Shown here in pieces: positions 61,101 through 64,000 of a DNA stretch of 64,000 bases; the stretch's first letter is position 1; each line of letters opens with the position of its first letter. This DNA comes from Acanthopleura granulata (taxonomy: Eukaryota > Mollusca > Polyplacophora > Chitonida > Chitonidae): NCBI GenBank assembly GCA_016165875.1, contig JABBOT010000017.1, forward strand, positions 7,501 through 71,500, given 5' to 3'. A model generated the notes under the pieces. It made no database searches and was not told where the DNA came from. It saw only the letters and a program-made list of their open reading frames with translations. The translations under genes were made by a program, and so were the position numbers.

Positions 61101-64000
61101 CTCAAGAGAGAAACAGTCAAACCTCAAACTGATCAGAGCAGGGGAGATAATTCAGTGTAGGGAATTTGTAGACGAGCCCAGCACACAACAAACTTGTCCT
61201 GATTCCTTGGGAGTCCATCTAGCCCAAGGATGGAACAGAACAGGGGGGATACCTCAATGCAAGCTATTGCTGATGACAATAAATACTTCCACTAACGCAG
61301 CTATCCACATGTACGAGGTATAGGGATCTCAAGCAGAACACTGTATACCACTTGACCACTGACAGTCTCTATTCACATTGTACACTTACTGGTGTGATGT
61401 AATGCAGATCCAATGGTCAGGCAGGACACTGTGGTGCTGATAACAATAAATACTTCCACTAACACAGCTATCCACATGTATGAGGCCTAGTGATCTCAAG
61501 CAGGACATTGTATACCACTTGGCCACTCAGTCTCTATTCACATTGTACACTTACTGGTGAGATGCAGTGCAGCTCCAATGGTCAGGCAGGACACTGTGGT
61601 GGGGATAACAATAAATACTTCCACTAACACAGCTATCCACATGTACGAGGGGTAGTGATCTCAAGCAGGACACTGTATACCACTTGGCCACTCAGTCTCT
61701 ATTCACATTGTGCACTTACTGGTGTGATGTAATGCAGCTCCAATGGTCAGGTAGGACACTGTGGTGCTGATAACAATAAATACTTCCACTAACACGGCTA
61801 TCCACATGTACGAGGGGTAGTGATCTCAAGCAGGACACTGTATACCACTTGACCACTGACAGTCTCTATTCACATTGTGCACTTACTGGTGTGATGTAAT
61901 GCAGCTCCAATGGTCAGGTAGGACACTGTGGTGCTGATAACAATAAATACTTCCACTAACACAGCTATCCACATGTACGAGGGGTAGTGATCTCAAGCAG
62001 GACACTGTATACCACTTGGCCACTCAGTCTCTATTCACATTGTGCACTTACTGGTGTGATGTAATGCAGCTCCAATGGTCAGGTAGGACACTGTGGTGCT
62101 GATAACAATAAATACTTCCACTAACACGGCTATCCACATGTACGAGGGGTAGTGATCATGAATAATCTACAAAACAAAACCAACACAATGACAAAATTAT
62201 TTTCACAAGAAAACATGGAATTTTCTGTTGTTGTAAATCTGGTATTTCACTTTATGAAAATAGTTTTATATTTCATCTTTAAAAACATAATTCAACTGTC
62301 ATTTCATTTGTTCGAGAAAACAAATCGCGTGACAAAGTGATGTTTACATGCAGACACCATAATGACACAGTTTACCAATTTCTGGGTTTTTCTAAAGAAT
62401 AAATATAATTTGGCAAGCTGTTTAAATCTTACATAGGGGTAACATAAGTTATGCTTCACCTGTAGAAAGTGATACTGTCTACAGTTTAATAATAATGTTT
62501 TGCTTGCAATTACATTTCAGTTAAAGAAAAACAAACAAACAAAAAAACAAATGCAATAGGATGAGGTGGTCCATGCATGTGGTGCAACTGAATGTGCCAG
62601 TGTCTTCTTTGTTTGAGACAGAAGGGAAACGTCTTTGACTGTTCTTTGTTTGTGCTAGCTCACTCACCATTGTTAAGGGCACGGTAGAAATTTCACCATT
62701 TTCATTTGATCTGGAAAATGAAAAAGAACTGAATCACAAAGACGAAGGACGTGCAAAATATAAGTGCCTCATTTAAATCAGTATATGCAAATAAAAAATA
62801 TTTTGACATAAACTAGGCATTGTAATACCAATTCAATTCCTGAACTGAATATTTAGTTAGTTCAAATCTGTAAATAAATTAACTACATATGTGTAATTTA
62901 TTTCTAAACTTATCAGAACATTATTCACAGCACTTACAGGGTAAACCAATGAAGACAACTGAAAAAGTGATTAAATGTCCTTTCGCAGTAATATACAACA
63001 GTGACATTTTGTAAGCTGTACGAAAAAATGTGTAGCTAAAAGAAAATCGCCAGAACACATAAACTTACTGTTGTAGAGATACAGTATAATAGGGTAACAG
63101 CTGATGATATAGCTACAAGGCAACAAGTGTGCTGCCAATGAAAACTGCTTAAACACCCTTACTGTTGTAGAGATATATTAGAGTGACAGCTGATGGCATT
63201 TTGCACGTAAACCTCCTTTCTGAATGACCTGTTGAGAGACAAACCAGTGTCCATTCCAGCTGGACACTCACTGGTCTGAGGGACAATGTCCAGTACTGCC
63301 CAGCACCTGAGAGGTGGACAGGAAAGTCAATATGTTAACTTTGCAAAAACCTCGACTGGTGTTTGAACAGAGCTGTACCCAAGACTTCTTTTGTAAATTT
63401 CATTGTATTATTTTTCCGCTGACATAAAACAAAATTACACCTACTGAAGCATGCAAATTTGTAAACATCACAGTTTTGTTGATAATGGTAATCAGTTTTA
63501 AAGAACAAAACCATTAAAATGTCCAGAATTGCAATTGAGTTTCATTTCAATTTTTCTTCTCCTTTTTTCATTATTGGACAAGACTCTCTCTCTCTAATAA
63601 TGTCAAATTTCAGGACAAATTATAGAATCACAATTCAATTCAAACTGTAAAAATATATGACGTTATGTCTACATGTATGTTATTACTTTGAACAGATAAA
63701 AATGGAAGTCTGAAGACATATTTTTGTGTTTGTATATAATACATAAAAGGGATTTGGCACACTGAACCTTTAGAGCCACATTTCATTTATTTCTTTCTTG
63801 ACTGTGTTTTATGCTGTACACAAGAATATCTCACTTATACGACGGCAGCCAGCATTATGGTGGGAGGAAACCGAGCAGTGTCCGGGGGATACCCACGACC
63901 ATCCGCAAGGAGAACCACATTTAAGGTTTGTGTTGACTTTAAAGTAAAAAAGGTGCATGCATTGCTTCATGTAATCAAATAATTTCCACTTACCACAAAA
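57981..64000 (-). CDS. Multi-pass membrane protein gene, 3' part (8 exons, 5' end outside window)
   Basis: The spliced exons are 63994-64000 (partial), 63163-63306, 62668-62710, 62052-62166, 60918-61017, 59861-59930, 58888-58994 and 57981-58116. All introns are GT-AG and all junction phases agree, giving one open frame of about 240 codons to TAA. An ectodomain-like segment with Cys residues and two N-glycosylation sequons (NRS, NIS) comes first. Then come a hydrophobic segment (WIAVLVEVFIVISTTVSYL), a basic Cys-rich loop (AHSKRFCDCC), a second hydrophobic segment (SVLSLLAFGVVFCIAVA), a moderately hydrophobic segment (SGFFLFLMM) and a last one (PLYFGFAVGFDIYVMI), ending in NDTEV. I recognise no family. 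Matching phases over seven junctions make this very unlikely to be chance. Confidence 0.85.
58172..58457 (-). mobile_element. tRNA-derived SINE, near full length, intronic
   Basis: Tail near 58172, 'gtactcaagaacatattact', 'ggtgggaagaaaccaggtag', reversed B-box region 'gagctggagttgaactca', and head 'gctaaccactaggccactga'. It lies in the last intron in the same orientation as the gene. Confidence 0.9.
58888..58994 (-). CDS. Membrane-protein gene, exon 7 as seen
   Basis: Acceptor TTTATCCCCAG, donor GG/GTAAGA. It is phase 0 at the start and leaves two bases (GG) at the end, encoding GFVQILEKFASLSLN then IQSGFFLFLMM. Confidence 0.85.
59861..59930 (-). CDS. Membrane-protein gene, exon 6 as seen
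   Basis: Acceptor CTCTTTTCAG, donor AAG/GTAAGT. The first base completes TG|T (Cys), then 23 codons VCGSVLSLLAFGVVFCIAVA-NPK, a clear transmembrane helix. Confidence 0.88.
60293..60562 (-). mobile_element. Full-length tRNA-derived SINE with target-site duplication, intronic
   Basis: AACCAACCAT flanks it at 60283-60292 and 60563-60572. The complete order is present on -: head (reversed 'gctaaccaactgagccacgg'), B-box region, body and 3' tail. It gives a reference length of 270 bp for the family in this window. Confidence 0.93.
60605..60722 (-). mobile_element. tRNA-derived SINE, body fragment, intronic
   Basis: 'ggcaagcaatatggtgggag', 'catccctgggttgcaggc' and 'cacacttcccacgtatggcc'-like body sequence; head and tail are lost. 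Confidence 0.55.
60918..61017 (-). CDS. Membrane-protein gene, exon 5 as seen
   Basis: Acceptor TATCAGTTTCAG (AG at 61018-61019), donor ATG/GTAAGT. It starts with two bases completing A|GT (Ser), then LVDSLWSQDKFAVYNARLQ and AHSKRFCDCCNTK, leaving TG. It encodes a charged, Cys-rich loop between two membrane segments. Confidence 0.85.
61020..61262 (-). repeat. Intronic decayed copies of exon 5 (about 104-bp unit)
   Basis: Two units (61063-61166, 61167-61262) repeat the acceptor region and first half of the exon at 60918-61017: the polypyrimidine context 'tgaattatctcccctgct', the AG, and 'gagtcaggacaag'. The first copy keeps the AG; the second is more diverged. Neither has the exon's 3' half or donor. 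Confidence 0.8.
61263..62051 (-). repeat. Intronic 165-bp tandem copies of exon 4
   Basis: Four full copies and one partial copy. Donor-like CACTTAC (GTAAGTG on -) recurs at 61383, 61548, 61713 and 61880, and at 62045 for the true exon. Each unit is 105 bp matching the exon at 62052-62156 plus 60 bp of following intron. Exon-equivalent blocks: 61887-61991, 61720-61824, 61555-61659, 61390-61494, and a partial block at 61267-61327. The one at 61390 has an in-frame TAG in place of a Tyr codon. Confidence 0.92.
62052..62166 (-). CDS. Membrane-protein gene, exon 4 as seen (source of the tandem copies)
   Basis: A strong acceptor (GGTTTTGTTTTGTAG, AG at 62167-62168) and donor CCA/GTAAGTG. Phase 0 start, one base left. 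It encodes IIHDHYPSYM then a transmembrane helix WIAVLVEVFIVISTTVSYL and TIGAALHHT. Only this copy has a good acceptor and the first ten bases of the exon. Confidence 0.88.
62668..62710 (-). CDS. Membrane-protein gene, exon 3 as seen
   Basis: A 43-nt micro-exon: acceptor TTCATTTTCCAG, donor ATG/GTGAGTG. One base completes CA|A (Gln), then SNENGEISTVPLTM. The short length makes it easy to miss, but phases match on both sides. Confidence 0.8.
63163..63306 (-). CDS. Membrane-protein gene, exon 2 as seen
   Basis: Acceptor CCACCTCTCAG (AG at 63307-63308), donor ACA/GTAAGG. One base plus 47 codons plus two bases: CWAVLDIVPQTSECPAGMD, then GLSLNRSFRKEVYVQNAIS and CHSNISLQ. Several Cys and two sequons suggest a luminal or extracellular loop. 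Confidence 0.85.
63783..63915 (-). mobile_element. tRNA-derived SINE, 3' half, intronic
   Basis: 'ttgactgtgttttatgctgt', 'acaagaatatctcacttata', 'cgacggcagccagcattatg' and 'cccacgaccatccgcaagg' on +; the head is missing. Confidence 0.85.
63994..64000 (-). CDS. Membrane-protein gene, exon 1 as seen (cut by window edge)
   Basis: TTTTGTG/GTAAGTGG on -: a strong donor whose last two bases (TG) join the G of the next exon as Trp. Only seven exonic bases are inside the window. Confidence 0.6.

Noticed and set aside
63198..63271. A possible 43-nt intron inside the exon at 63163-63306 (GTGAGT to CAACAG)
   Set aside because: Removing it breaks the phase with the next exon, while reading through keeps one open frame.

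Overview
This is eukaryotic, very probably lophotrochozoan and most likely molluscan, nuclear DNA. Genes are intron-rich with GT-AG splice sites, non-coding sequence is AT-rich, and about 25 copies or fragments of one tRNA-derived SINE family are scattered through it. The SINE's 3' end (SINE body, then a gene-like 'gtacggcgtaaaac' block, then an AATAAAT-type tail) is of a kind I associate with mollusc genomes; I cannot name the family or species without a search.

Layout. 1-15172 is a degenerate tetranucleotide satellite (TCAA, TCAG, TGAA words) organised into higher-order units that restart at 1, 5554, 8179, 8878 and 11231. At 15173-15198 a perfect 10-bp stem-loop marks a strand switch, and 15199-16315 is a GGAT/GATT-rich array in the opposite strand sense. 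At about 16316 this array abuts a decayed Polinton/Maverick-like (possibly adintovirus-like) element to about 20215: an integrase remnant on + converges with a protein-primed-type DNA polymerase B remnant on -, followed by two diverged direct copies of an unrecognised reading frame. All of it carries stops and frameshifts.

22477-24327 (-) is an intact single-exon coding region for a 616-residue C2H2 zinc-finger protein. A splice acceptor just upstream (24371-24372) and a TATA/CCAAT promoter with a short donor-ended first exon near 27.2-27.4 kb suggest that the promoter of this gene lies about 3 kb upstream, across an intron. 27.5-57.9 kb is gene-poor: SINEs, minisatellites, a 60-bp dispersed hairpin repeat, a two-copy 0.5-kb dispersed repeat, and one uncertain coding-like block near 35.7 kb.

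57981-64000 (-) holds the 3' part of a real multi-exon gene for an unrecognised multi-pass membrane protein. Eight exons (one cut by the window edge) join with matching splice phases into one open frame ending in TAA. The intron between exons at 62052-62166 and 60918-61017 is almost wholly made of tandem, decayed copies of those two flanking exons. This exon-derived intron, the higher-order satellite with its strand switch, and the satellite/virus-like-element junction are the most unusual things here. I see no complete novel defence or mobile system.
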